Shown here: positions 16,505 to 24,974 of the stretch, piece after piece
Position numbering within the stretch: the first letter of the stretch is position 1
Layout: each line of letters begins with the position of its first letter
Assembly: GCA_964649825.1 (NCBI GenBank)
Contig: CAZYQW010000017.1
Span: forward strand, 1 to 30,798
Source: CAZYQW01 sp964649825
Lineage (GTDB): Bacteria; Planctomycetota; B15-G4; JADJEK01
Direction of reading: 5' to 3'
DNA length: 30,798 nt
Translations under genes and position numbers: made by a program
The notes under the pieces: generated by a model
Seen by the model: the letters and a program-made list of their open reading frames with translations, nothing else
What the model was told of the DNA's origin: nothing
Databases searched by the model: none

Positions 16505-17161
16505 TCAGGTCGCGGTACGGCGCTCGAACTCGAGGAGCTTCTCCTCCAACGCGCGGAGCTCTTCCTCGTTCTTCGCGAGCTCCTGCTTCTTCTTCTCGAG
16601 CTTCCTCTGCTCGGACGCGGAGATGTCCCGTGCTTCCTTCGTCGCGGCCGCCTGCTGCAGAGCGGAGATCTTGTCGAGCTCGGTCAGGATCTTCTGGTAG
16701 TCCTTCACGAAGCGATCGACGTTGGTCTTGAAATCGCGGGCCGCGGCCTTCTTCATCAAGGCGAACAGCTTGCTCGGGGACGCGCGGCCCTCGAGCTTGC
16801 CGACCTCTTCACCGACGCTGCTGAACAACACGATGCGGGGCAGGTCCTTGCCACCGATCCACTTCGCGAACGGGTGATCGCTGGAGATCTGGTTCCCGTC
16901 CGCCTTCACCATCGTGAACATCTTGGACGCGAGGGAAACGCGCTCGTCCTTCATCGTCGTCTGATCGATGACGTCCTGCGCAACGAGGTCCTTCTCGTCG
17001 CTCGACGTCAGGTAGACGAGAATCGGCTTGGCCTCCTGAGCGTCATCCGCCCGCAGCATCCCTCTCGCGGTGGAGAAGTCCTGCAGGGCGCCCCCGCCGG
17101 TCGTCCCGGTGGTCACGCTCGTACTCGCAAGCTCGGTCCAACCGATGTTGAGCTTCGCCAT
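16505..17161 (-). CDS. Thioredoxin-fold protein without CXXC, with C-terminal coiled coil
   Basis: The 218-residue open frame from the ATG at 17161 contains a thioredoxin-like domain (about 45-140): strand PILVYLTS, strand FTMVKADG, then LPRIVLFSSVGEEVGKLEG with the cis-proline position. The CXXC is absent (SSDEKD instead), so it is not a standard oxidoreductase. Residues about 145-215 are rich in Lys, Glu and Leu and should form a coiled coil. No ribosome site precedes this ATG. A signal-peptide-like frame starts 108 bases upstream in the same reading frame and ends in a UGA at 17189-17191, so the true gene may begin at 17269 and be interrupted by that stop. Family not recognised. Confidence 0.7.
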   Translation of the reverse strand: MAKLNIGWTELASTSVTTGTTGGGALQDFSTARGMLRADDAQEAKPILVYLTSSDEKDLVAQDVIDQTTMKDERVSLASKMFTMVKADGNQISSDHPFAKWIGGKDLPRIVLFSSVGEEVGKLEGRASPSKLFALMKKAAARDFKTNVDRFVKDYQKILTELDKISALQQAAATKEARDISASEQRKLEKKKQELAKNEEELRALEEKLLEFERRTAT

Positions 17162-17188
17162 ACTGGCGCCGCATCGTCCGGCGCCACC

Positions 17189-17269
17189 TCAGCCCGCGCC
17201 AGCCTGGGGCGGCAGCAGACAAACTGCCGCAGGGATCGCCAAGGCGATCGCAAGTGCCTTGATCCTCAT
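17189..17269 (-). CDS. Signal-peptide-like 26-residue frame ending in UGA, in frame with the downstream gene
   Basis: ATG at 17269 has GGAGA about eight bases upstream. It reads a basic start (MRIK), a hydrophobic run (ALAIALAIPAAVCLL) and a polar end (PPQAGAG), a convincing export signal, then TGA. Nine sense codons later, without any frame change, comes the ATG of the thioredoxin-fold frame. It may be the broken N-terminus of that gene (a nonsense change or sequencing error), a readthrough site, or an independent leader peptide. Confidence 0.55.
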   Translation of the reverse strand: MRIKALAIALAIPAAVCLLPPQAGAG

Positions 17270-17499
17270 GGGTTCAATCTCCGTTTTCGCTAAGTACGAC
17301 TTGGACACGCACGGGTGGTCGGTTTCCCGGCCCGTTGCGACGGATCATACGATGCGCAGGCTCCTCCCCATCAAAGTCCGTGGTTCGGACCGCAAGAAAA
17401 AAAGGTCGCGGCCGTCGTCCCGCCCGCGGCATTCGCTCGCTCGCCGGGCGGATTGGCGCTGGGCGAAGCTCGAGCGCGGCGCTACGATCGCGGGCCTCG
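17270..17499. other. Divergent intergenic region
   Basis: These 230 bases separate the minus-strand leader/thioredoxin-like gene from the plus-strand glycosyltransferase gene and should hold promoters for both. The only marks seen are a small hairpin (GTCCG at 17376-17380, CGGAC at 17386-17390) and an A-tract at 17397-17403 on the plus strand. No convincing -35/-10 pair was found. Confidence 0.4.
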
Positions 17500-18651
17500 A
17501 TGGCACCACTACGCATCCTTCATCTCCTTTCGCACGGTCAGGTTACGCGAGGGGGCGCGATCCAGGCCCTGCTCTTGGCGGACGCCCAGCACGCGCGCGG
17601 GCACGACGTCCGCGTGGCGTGCCACGGGTCCCTCCTCGAGCCGCTGCATCCGACGTTCGACCGCTGGGTCCAGTCCGGGCTCGCGGTCGATCGGTTCGAG
17701 ACGGATCGCGCGCTCGAGCTGGTGCGCTTCCGGCGCTTCGTCGCCTCGATCGAACCGGACGTGATCCACTGCCACCGGGAGAACGCCGTCGTCTTCGCCT
17801 GGCTCGCAACCACGTTCCGCGCGCGGCCCGCCCTCGTCGCCCAGCGCGGGACGACCCATCCGTTCCATTCGCGTCTGCAGGCCGCCGCCTACCGGTCGCC
17901 GCGCGTGCATCGCATCATCGCGGTGGCGGACGCGGTCCAGGACGCGCTCGTCCGTCTCGGCGTCGCGCGCGGCAAGATCGACGTCGTCTACGGCTCGTTC
18001 GACCCGGTGCGTTTCGACCCCGCCCGGGCCGACCGCGCCAAACTGCGCCGTGAGCTCGGACTGTCCGAGTCGGACCGGCTCGTGGTCCAGGTCGGCGAGC
18101 TGCATCCGAAGAAGGCGCCGCGCACGTTCGTGCGGGTCGCGGCGCGCCTGGTGCAGTCGCGGCCGAACGTCGTCTGCGCGCTCGTCGGGCAGGGAAAGCG
18201 CGAGCAGCAATGCCGGCGAGAGATCGAATCGCTCGGCGTCGGCGATCGCGTGAAGATGCTCGGCTTTCGTGACGACGTCGCCGACGTCTACGCGGCGGCG
18301 GATGTCGCCGTCAACTGCTCCACGCGCGACGAGGGCCTGACCGGCGCCCTGCGCGAGGCGCTCGCCATGGCGAAGCCGGTCGCGGCGACCCGGACAGACG
18401 GCAACCCCGAGGTGGTGCGACACAACGAGACGGGACTCCTGGTCGCGCGGGACGACGTCGCCGAGATGGCGGCCGCCGTCGCGTGGCTGCTCGACCATCC
18501 CGACGATGCGCGCCGCTTCGGCGACGCCGGACGGCAGCTCGTCCTCGATCGCATGCATCCGGACGTCCGCGTCGCGCGGACCGACGAAGTCTACCGCCGC
18601 GTCCTCGCCGCTCGCGACCGAGGAACGGCTCTCTTCCGGGAGGCAACGTGA
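17500..18651 (+). CDS. Family 4 glycosyltransferase
   Basis: This 383-residue protein has the two-Rossmann GT-B fold of GT4 enzymes. The N-terminal half begins PLRILHLLSHGQVTRGGA, typical of the acceptor domain. The C-terminal half has VQVGELHPKKAPRTFV, then VKMLGFRDDVADVYAAAD and the sugar-nucleotide site DEGLTGALREALAMAKPVAAT with the paired glutamates, followed by GNPEVVRHNETGLLV. It probably adds a sugar to a lipid or polysaccharide at the inner membrane; donor and acceptor are unknown. The frame is open from 17335, but the ATG at 17500 starts exactly at the family N-terminus and the upstream residues are low-complexity Arg/Ser. Its stop overlaps the GTG of the following lipoprotein gene. 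Confidence 0.9.
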   Translation: MAPLRILHLLSHGQVTRGGAIQALLLADAQHARGHDVRVACHGSLLEPLHPTFDRWVQSGLAVDRFETDRALELVRFRRFVASIEPDVIHCHRENAVVFAWLATTFRARPALVAQRGTTHPFHSRLQAAAYRSPRVHRIIAVADAVQDALVRLGVARGKIDVVYGSFDPVRFDPARADRAKLRRELGLSESDRLVVQVGELHPKKAPRTFVRVAARLVQSRPNVVCALVGQGKREQQCRREIESLGVGDRVKMLGFRDDVADVYAAADVAVNCSTRDEGLTGALREALAMAKPVAATRTDGNPEVVRHNETGLLVARDDVAEMAAAVAWLLDHPDDARRFGDAGRQLVLDRMHPDVRVARTDEVYRRVLAARDRGTALFREAT

Positions 18652-19166
18652 CGCTCCATCGGGTCCTGCTCCTCGCTTTCATGGCGGTCGTGCCGAGCGC
18701 GTGCCGGACGGACGGCTCGCCGGCCGCGAACCCACCGGACGTGGACGCGGCGGAGAGCGCATCGGAGGATCGCTCCACCGCCGCCGCCCTCCTCCTCTAC
18801 CTCCCCAACCGCGTCCTCGACCTGCTCGACGTGGTGCGCTTCGGCGTGAACGTCGGCCCGGGCCTTGGCGTCGACGTTCAGGCGACCGACGCGCTCCGGG
18901 CCGCGATCATCTCGTACGTCTCGGTCGGCATCGGCTACCAGACGCTCCGGCATCTGCCGATCCAGGTCGGCCCCGAAGCGTCGTTCGGCGTCGGCCCGCT
19001 CGGCGCACGCGGCGGCGCGATCCTGCCGTGGCATCGCTCCGGATGGGACGTCCGCATCGAGCTGTACCTCCTGCTGATCGGGGCTCACGTCGCGATCGAA
19101 CCGATGGAGGTGGTCGACTTCGTCACCGGCATCATCGGCATCGACGTCGCGGGCGACGACCTCTGA
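18648..19166 (+). CDS. Uncharacterised small lipoprotein-like protein
   Basis: This 172-residue protein starts with GTG at 18648, overlapping the glycosyltransferase stop as GTGA, with GGGAGG four bases upstream. The N-terminus (VTLHRVLLLAFMAVVPSAC) looks like a lipoprotein signal, although the lipobox PSAC lacks the usual leucine at -3. The remainder begins with LLYLPNRVLDLLDVV and alternates short Gly-rich beta-like stretches (FGVNVGPGLGVDVQAT, VSVGIGYQTL), suggesting a small envelope beta-sheet domain. I do not recognise a named family. Coupling to the glycosyltransferase points to a shared envelope role. It converges on eboE with only 15 bases between the stops. Confidence 0.75.
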   Translation: MTLHRVLLLAFMAVVPSACRTDGSPAANPPDVDAAESASEDRSTAAALLLYLPNRVLDLLDVVRFGVNVGPGLGVDVQATDALRAAIISYVSVGIGYQTLRHLPIQVGPEASFGVGPLGARGGAILPWHRSGWDVRIELYLLLIGAHVAIEPMEVVDFVTGIIGIDVAGDDL

Positions 19167-19181
19167 ACCGCGAACGGCGGG

Positions 19182-20393
19182 TCACCGTCGCTCGCTCCCC
19201 CCTTGGTCGGGGCCGAGCGCCGCCGACGCCCACTCGAGCTCGCGGGCCAACGCGTGCTCGAGCCCGCTCGCGCCGAGCCGCTCGCGCTCTCCCGCGGGGA
19301 TGACGTCGAACGTGTACGTCTCGACCTCGAACTGACGCGTCGCCGCCGACTCGAGCGCGAGCGCGAGGAGGCGCTCGAGGTCGCCGCGGGTCGTGCCGAC
19401 TCCCGACGACGGCGCCGCGAAGACGGGCACGTGGAAGTGGACGCGCACCGTCGCCGCGCCGGCGAGCCGCCCCGCTCCGAGCGCGACGAAGAACGGGTCG
19501 AGGTCCGAGAACAGCTCGACCCGCCCATCGTCGAACCGCACGCCGACCTGATGGAGGTAGCGCCCCTCGTCGAACGCGCGCAGAGCGTCCAACGCGTCCG
19601 GCCGCGCGAGCGGATCCTCCGCCTCGATCGCCGACGTCACCTGGAACTTCGCGACGGGGACGCCCGCCGCGCCGATGCGCGCGATCGTCGCCGCCGGATC
19701 CTGGAACGTCACCGCTTCGTGGCACGCGTCGAGGCAGAGCCCGATACGGCGGCGCACCGCGTCGCCGCCGGCGGGATAGAGCTCGTTCGCGAGGTAGTCG
19801 ACGGCAGCGTCGATCGTGCCGAGCTCGGCCGTCGGCTCGGGCTCGAGCCCGAGGACGATCGAACGGCCGCTCTCCTCTTCGATCCGATCGAGCTCGGTCG
19901 CCACCTTCGCGAGGGCGATCCCGGCCGCGGCGCGGTCCCGCGCGGCGAAGCCGGCCGCGCGGTGGCCGAGCGGAACCGTGCTGATCGAGCCCTCCGTCCC
20001 CGCGGGCAGCAGCCGCGCGAGCAGGCGCGCGCAGCCGATGGTGTACTCGCCGCGGGACGGATCCGACCACGACGGCAGGAACACCTTCTCCTTCACGCGG
20101 GCGTCGTGGAACCCGCCGTACGGAAACGCGTTCAGCGTGAACGCGAACAGGTCGCGCTCCGCGAGGAACCGGTGGAAGCGATCGAACGCGGCGGCATCCC
20201 GCGTCAACTCGTCGACGACCGTGCTCGCGAACCACAGGCCGAGGCCGAACGGGCGCCCGCTCGCGACGGCGGCACGGACCGGCACGGTGACCCGATCGAT
20301 CGACCGCTCGATCGCGTCGACCGTCTCGCCGGGGTGCACGTTCGTGCAGTAGGTCAGGAGGAGCTCACGCCCCGCCCGATCGATGCGCGTCAT
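19182..20393 (-). CDS. eboE: EboE-like TIM-barrel metabolite traffic protein
   Basis: This 403-residue protein has the hallmarks of EboE proteins: LLTYCTNVHPGET near the start, FAFTLNAFPYGGFHDARVKEKVFLPSW (about 80-106), then YTIGCARLLARLLP and GSISTVPLGH. The fold is that of xylose-isomerase-like TIM barrels. EboE belongs to the ebo cluster, which in cyanobacteria is linked to export of scytonemin precursors and elsewhere to unknown metabolite traffic. Here no eboA, B, C, D or F is adjacent; instead it is the last of four close minus-strand genes, seven bases after an amidohydrolase. Recognition is from remembered motifs; the reaction is unknown. Confidence 0.75.
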   Translation of the reverse strand: MTRIDRAGRELLLTYCTNVHPGETVDAIERSIDRVTVPVRAAVASGRPFGLGLWFASTVVDELTRDAAAFDRFHRFLAERDLFAFTLNAFPYGGFHDARVKEKVFLPSWSDPSRGEYTIGCARLLARLLPAGTEGSISTVPLGHRAAGFAARDRAAAGIALAKVATELDRIEEESGRSIVLGLEPEPTAELGTIDAAVDYLANELYPAGGDAVRRRIGLCLDACHEAVTFQDPAATIARIGAAGVPVAKFQVTSAIEAEDPLARPDALDALRAFDEGRYLHQVGVRFDDGRVELFSDLDPFFVALGAGRLAGAATVRVHFHVPVFAAPSSGVGTTRGDLERLLALALESAATRQFEVETYTFDVIPAGERERLGASGLEHALARELEWASAALGPDQGGSERR

Positions 20394-20400
20394 CGTCTCG

Positions 20401-23085
20401 CTATCGCCCGCCGGCCGACGCCCCGGCCGGGCCGGTCGCGGTGAGGCGCTGGGCGTACTCCTCGTATCGCCGCGTGTGCGCCGAGTCGAGCGGCACCTCG
20501 CGCCCCCCGATGTAGAGCCCGACCACGCGAGTGCGGATCTCGAGGAGGTCGCCGTCGGTCACCACGAGGTCGGCGATCTTGCCGGGCTCGATGCTGCCGA
20601 GGTCGCGGTCGACGCCGAGGATCTCCGCCGGCCGGAGCGTGACCGCGCGCAGCGCCTCCTCCTTCGGCAGGCCGAACGCCGCGGACATCGCCGCCTCGTA
20701 CGGCAGGTTGCGCACGTTCGACGCGTCGTTCGTCTGGAAGCAGAAGCGAACCCCGGCCCGATAGAGAACCGCGGCCGACGCGAACGGCGCGTCGTACGGG
20801 TCGTGCGGTTCCGTCGGATTGGAGAGGATCGAGCCGAGCAGGACCGGCACGTCGTGTTTCGCGAGCAGGCCCGCCACCTTCCACGCCTCGCGCCCGCCGG
20901 AGATGATCGGACGCACCTTCAGGCGCGCCGCGAGCTCGATCACCTTGCGAATCGCCTTCTCGTCGTCGGCGTCGAAGATGACGGGTCGCGCCTGCTCGGC
21001 GTAGGGAAGCATCGCCTCGAGCCGAGGGTCGAGCGCCGGGCCGGGCACGCCCTGCGCCGCCGCCCGGCGCTTCTGCTCGCCGTAGGCCGCGGCGCGTTCG
21101 AACGCGGTGATCAGCTCGCGCGTCCTCTCGTCCTCGCCGCCGTCGCTCGGCTCGGCCGACCGACCGCGGAAGCGCGAGCGGCGGGCGGCTCCCGGCGGGT
21201 TGACGTGAAGCGCCAGCGGGTCGACGCGCGTCATCTCCTCCCACGTCCAGCCCGAGAGCCGCACGAGGGCGCTCTGTCCGGAGATCAGGCCCCCGCGGGG
21301 GCGCACCACCGCGCTGGTGATCCCGTTCACGCGTGCGACCGGCACGAGCTCGGACGACGGATCGATCGCAAGCGCGACGCGCAGGTCGGCCTGGTGCGAA
21401 CCCTGCTCGCGAACGTCGATCGTCCCCGGCACGGAACCGATCTCCGTCAGGCCGAGCTGCGTCGACGCGTCGATCATCCCCGGGTAGACGAAGCGCCGCG
21501 ACGCGTCGACTCGACGGTAGTCCGACGGCACCGCCACGTCGCGCCCGACCGCCTCGATCCGGCCGGCCCGCACGAGGACGACGCCGCGCTCGATCGGCGG
21601 CCCGGACGCCGGCACGATCGTGCCGTCGACGATCGCGAACGACGGGGCGCCGCGGTCGTCGGAGCGCACGTCGCGTGCGACGGGGGCCGCGTCGATCGAC
21701 GTCGTCGCGTCGCCTTCAGGGTCCGTGGCGGGCGGCCCGATCGGCGCGTCGAGCGCGGTCGGTCGTCCGGCGCGCAGGAACTCGACCTCGCCGTCGACCA
21801 GCGTCCACTCGCAGCGCGAGTAGGAGGAGAGCGGATGGCCGTTCCAAATGGCGAGGTCCGCGTCCTTCCCGACTTCGATCGTGCCGACGCGGTCGTCGAT
21901 CCGGAGCTGCTGGGCCGGGTTTCGCGTCACCATCGCGAGCGCCTCGACTTCGTCGTCGACGCCGTACTTCACCGCCTTCGCGGCCTCGAGGTTGAGCCGC
22001 CGCATCAGCTCGGACGAGTCCGAGTTCAGCGAGACCACGACGCCGGCGCGACGCATGAGCGCGGCGTTGTACGGGATCGCGTCGTACGCCTCGGCCTTGT
22101 ACGCCCACCAGTCGGAGAACGTGGAGCCGCCGGCGCCGTGACGCGCGATCTCGGGCGCGACCTTGTAGCCCTCGAGGACGTGCTGGAACGTCGCGATCCG
22201 GAAGCCGAACTCCTCGGCGAGCCGCATCAGCATGAGGATCTCGTCGTTGCGATAGCAGTGCGAGTGGACGAGTACGTCGCTCGAGAGCACGCCGGCCAGC
22301 GTCTCGAGCCGGAGGTCTCGTCGCGGGGGCTCCGGGTCGTCGCCGACCTTCCGTGCCGCCTCGTAGCGGTCCCACTCGGCGCGGTACTCGCGCGCCTCGA
22401 TCAGCGCGCGACGGATCACCGCTTCGACGCCCATGCGCGTCACGGGGTAGCGCGACGGCTCGTCGCGGCGTCCGCCGCCGCCCTGCGAGCTCGATCGCTT
22501 CGGGTTCTCGCCGAGCGCGAACTTGATGCCGCGCGGCGCGCCGGGGAAGAGGAGCTCGCTCGCGGGCCGGCGATACTTCAGCTTGATCACGGCGTTCTGT
22601 CCGCCGATCGCGTTCGCGCTGCCGTGGAGCAGGTTCGCCGTCGTGCATCCGCCGGCCAACGCGCGATAGATCGAGAGGTCGTCGCCGTTCACCTCCTCGT
22701 CGATGCGCACCTCGGCCGTGATCGAACTCGCCGATTCGTTGATCCCGCCGGCGATCGCGATGTGCGAGTGGCAGTCGATGATGCCGGGAGTCACGTGCAG
22801 GCCGAATCCGTCGATCTCGAACGTGCCGGGCGCCACGGCCGGGCCGTCGCCGTCGTGCGGGAAGATCGCCGCGATCCGTCCGTCGCGCACGAGGATCGAC
22901 GTACGGCCGACGGCGGGGCCGGTGAGCGGGTGCACCGTAGCGTTGCGGATCACGACATCCCCGCCGGTCCGCGGATGGACGACGCGATCGGCGTCGATCT
23001 CGGTCGGGAGCTCCTGTCCGACGAGCCGCGGCGCGAACGATCCCGCGAGCGCGAGGACGACGAGGGTGGACTTACGGATGGCCAT
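20401..23085 (-). CDS. Secreted tandem amidohydrolase-fold protein (two modules)
   Basis: This 894-residue protein has a signal peptide (IRKSTLVVLALAGSFAPRL) and two amidohydrolase modules. Module 1 (about 35-445) keeps the metal site: His106 and His108 (IIDCHSHIA), histidines near 274-276 and 302, and Asp356 (LNSDSSE). It ends with the family's closing segment VGKDADLAIWNGHPL. Module 2 (about 480-880) has the flanking strands and the ending PGKIADLVVTDGD, but its HxH position reads DASTQLGL (539-546), so that site is lost. Imidazolonepropionase- and dipeptidase-like enzymes share this fold; the substrate is unknown. The ATG at 23085 has GAGGAG seven bases upstream and overlaps the end of the preceding amidohydrolase gene by 14 bases. 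The frame is open further upstream to 23235, but that part is the neighbour's shadow. Confidence 0.88.
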   Translation of the reverse strand: MAIRKSTLVVLALAGSFAPRLVGQELPTEIDADRVVHPRTGGDVVIRNATVHPLTGPAVGRTSILVRDGRIAAIFPHDGDGPAVAPGTFEIDGFGLHVTPGIIDCHSHIAIAGGINESASSITAEVRIDEEVNGDDLSIYRALAGGCTTANLLHGSANAIGGQNAVIKLKYRRPASELLFPGAPRGIKFALGENPKRSSSQGGGGRRDEPSRYPVTRMGVEAVIRRALIEAREYRAEWDRYEAARKVGDDPEPPRRDLRLETLAGVLSSDVLVHSHCYRNDEILMLMRLAEEFGFRIATFQHVLEGYKVAPEIARHGAGGSTFSDWWAYKAEAYDAIPYNAALMRRAGVVVSLNSDSSELMRRLNLEAAKAVKYGVDDEVEALAMVTRNPAQQLRIDDRVGTIEVGKDADLAIWNGHPLSSYSRCEWTLVDGEVEFLRAGRPTALDAPIGPPATDPEGDATTSIDAAPVARDVRSDDRGAPSFAIVDGTIVPASGPPIERGVVLVRAGRIEAVGRDVAVPSDYRRVDASRRFVYPGMIDASTQLGLTEIGSVPGTIDVREQGSHQADLRVALAIDPSSELVPVARVNGITSAVVRPRGGLISGQSALVRLSGWTWEEMTRVDPLALHVNPPGAARRSRFRGRSAEPSDGGEDERTRELITAFERAAAYGEQKRRAAAQGVPGPALDPRLEAMLPYAEQARPVIFDADDEKAIRKVIELAARLKVRPIISGGREAWKVAGLLAKHDVPVLLGSILSNPTEPHDPYDAPFASAAVLYRAGVRFCFQTNDASNVRNLPYEAAMSAAFGLPKEEALRAVTLRPAEILGVDRDLGSIEPGKIADLVVTDGDLLEIRTRVVGLYIGGREVPLDSAHTRRYEEYAQRLTATGPAGASAGGR

Positions 23086-24913
23086 GGTCGTGCTCCTCAT
23101 CGTGGAGATCGTTCGCGTCGAGGCGGCTCGGCGTCCCGACCCTCCGCCCGGTCCACGGGCTTGACGCGCCGCCGTTGATCGACACGGTGCCCGACAGCTC
23201 GTCGCCGTCGAGCTCCCCTTCGAACTCGAAGTCATACGTCCGGCTCCCGAACGAGAAGACGACCGTGAACTCGACCCGCCCGTCCTTGACCGATCCGGCG
23301 GAGATCTCGCCCGTGCCGGAATCGGCTGCGGCCGAGCCGGAGAGCGTTTCGCCCTCCTGCGCGAGCTCGATCGTGTACTCGCGGGCGCCGCCCTCGAGCT
23401 CGACCGTTACGGTCCACGTCCCGGCGACCGGCACCGGCTCCCGGGTCCGCCCGCCGCGCCGCCCTTCCTTCTTGGCCTTCGGGTCGAACTCGTACTTCCG
23501 GCCCCCGACGAACACGTAGCGGACGTTCGCCGACTTCGCGAGCGGGTCGCCGTCGAACACCGCGAGGTTGGCGCGCGCGCCCTCGCGTACGACCCCGAGG
23601 ACGCCGCTCGCTCCGATCAGCCGCGCCGCCTGGAAGGTCAACGCCGCGAGCGCGACGTCGCGCGGCAGGCCGCGGTCGATGGCGAGCGCGAGGTTCTCGC
23701 GGAACTCGCTCGGCTTCAGCCCGCGCGTGGTCAGGGCGAACGGGACCCCCGCGTCGGCGAGCGCCCTCGCGGTGTCGATCCGTTCGTTCCGCGCCCGCTG
23801 CAAGTCCTCGCGAGCCCGCCGCGGCGACTCGGGCTCCTCCGCCGCGTCTTCCTTCTTCGCGTCTTCGTTCTTCGCGTCGGGCTTCTTCGCGTCGGGCTTC
23901 GCATCCTCGACGGCGACGACCTCCTCTTCAGCCGGCCCGGCGGCGACCGGACTCGCGGCCGGCCGCTTCGCGGCGGGGGCCTTTCGGTCATCCAGCCCTT
24001 TCGGCGCCTCGGGATACTCGAGCGCCAGGATCACGAACGCACCCGACTCGACGAGCCGGTCGATCGCTCGATCCGCTTCGTTGCCGCCGACGATGGCGGG
24101 CGCGAATCCCCACTCCTTGGCGAACGCGAGGACGCGATCGATCTCGCGCGCCGACGTCGCTTCGATCGCCACGATCTGGTCGCCGCGCAGCGCGGCCGCC
24201 ACCGCCGTGTACGCGCGGTCGAGCGGCGGCCGCCGGACGGAGCGATCGAGGCGGTCGTACCTTCGCCAGAGGGCCTCGTTGCGCTCGGCGTCCAGCAGGA
24301 ACTGCCGCACGTGGGCCAGCGTGCCCATCAGCGTCGACGGGTAGCCGCCGCCGGCCGGCGACCGGAAGGAAAGATGCAACAAGGGATGATCGAGCAGGAG
24401 CCGGTCCGCGCGCGGGCCTTCGCCGAGGTCGATCAGTGCGGAGCAACCCGACAGTCCGTTCTCGCGCGGCGCGGAGAGCACCGTGGTGAAGCCCGCCGCG
24501 CGGTGCGCCGCCGTCTCCTTGCCGCCGTCGGTGAAGTCGTCCGCGACGCGGTACTCGGGCTTCAGCCCGCGCCGATTGTCGGGCGCCATGCCCCACGCGT
24601 GCCCCTCGTCCACGGCGGCGGCCGCCGCTCCCGCCGCCCTCGCCGCCTCCTTGGCCGGCTCGGGCGTGAGCAACGTCGTGTAGGCGTCGATGAAACCGGG
24701 CACCATCACGAGGCCGTGGCCGTCGACGACGACGGCGTCCCACGGAGGATCGAGGGTCGCGCCGATTGCCGCGACGACGCCGTCCTGGATCAGGACGTCG
24801 GTCGCCTCGAGGACCTCGCCGGTCCCGGTCTCGACGCGGACCCCGCGAAACAGGTGGGTCGCGGCGTCGGCCGGCGCAAGGAGAAGGGCGAGCAGGAACG
24901 GGAATGAGATCAC
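23072..24913 (-). CDS. Secreted amidohydrolase-like protein without the HxH motif, plus C-terminal beta domain
   Basis: From the GTG at 24913 this is 613 residues: a signal peptide (MISFPFLLALLLAPADA) and then an amidohydrolase-type fold. Its small beta-sandwich reads FRGVRVETGTGEVLEATDVL and its barrel start GLVMVPGFIDAYTTLL has AYT where HxH should be (77-79), so metal catalysis is doubtful. A charged insert with DAKK-type repeats (about 330-365) interrupts the barrel. The barrel's closing segment is EGARANLAVFDGDPL. Residues 495-592 form a separate beta-rich domain (GTWTVTVELEGGAREYTI), and the tail is acidic and His-rich (HDEEHDHGHP). Longer starts at 24958 and beyond are open but lack ribosome sites. 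It overlaps the next gene by 14 bases; the pair is probably coexpressed. Confidence 0.85.
   Translation of the reverse strand: MISFPFLLALLLAPADAATHLFRGVRVETGTGEVLEATDVLIQDGVVAAIGATLDPPWDAVVVDGHGLVMVPGFIDAYTTLLTPEPAKEAARAAGAAAAAVDEGHAWGMAPDNRRGLKPEYRVADDFTDGGKETAAHRAAGFTTVLSAPRENGLSGCSALIDLGEGPRADRLLLDHPLLHLSFRSPAGGGYPSTLMGTLAHVRQFLLDAERNEALWRRYDRLDRSVRRPPLDRAYTAVAAALRGDQIVAIEATSAREIDRVLAFAKEWGFAPAIVGGNEADRAIDRLVESGAFVILALEYPEAPKGLDDRKAPAAKRPAASPVAAGPAEEEVVAVEDAKPDAKKPDAKNEDAKKEDAAEEPESPRRAREDLQRARNERIDTARALADAGVPFALTTRGLKPSEFRENLALAIDRGLPRDVALAALTFQAARLIGASGVLGVVREGARANLAVFDGDPLAKSANVRYVFVGGRKYEFDPKAKKEGRRGGRTREPVPVAGTWTVTVELEGGAREYTIELAQEGETLSGSAAADSGTGEISAGSVKDGRVEFTVVFSFGSRTYDFEFEGELDGDELSGTVSINGGASSPWTGRRVGTPSRLDANDLHDEEHDHGHP
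23847..23902. repeat. Tandem 15-bp units in an amidohydrolase insert
   Basis: Three full 15-base units and a partial fourth, sharing TTCTTCGCG at their ends, encode repeated DAKK-like residues on the minus strand. They lie in a charged, probably disordered insert and keep the frame. Confidence 0.8.
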
Positions 24914-24919
24914 GAAGCG

Positions 24920-24925
24920 CCTCCC
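24920..24925 (-). promoter_or_regulatory. Ribosome binding site deciding a GTG start
   Basis: GGGAGG six bases before the GTG at 24913 picks this start, which gives a clean signal peptide. The upstream ATG at 24958 has no such site. Confidence 0.65.
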
Positions 24926-24974
24926 GGCTCGAGCCTCGGTGGGCGCTCGTTCTACCATGCCGAGCGAACGCCCG

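Noticed and set aside
17189..17191. UGA read as selenocysteine
   Set aside because: The codon lies just after a signal peptide, not at a redox site, and no selenocysteine insertion hairpin or redox partner cysteine was evident next to it.
17376..17403. Terminator in the divergent region (small hairpin plus A-tract)
   Set aside because: The stem has five pairs, and the A/T tract is on the wrong side for a minus-strand terminator and reads as A on the plus strand.
20383..23178. Plus-strand open frame of 931 codons opposite the tandem amidohydrolase
   Set aside because: Compositionally biased translation with no domain; the minus strand carries a clear amidohydrolase.
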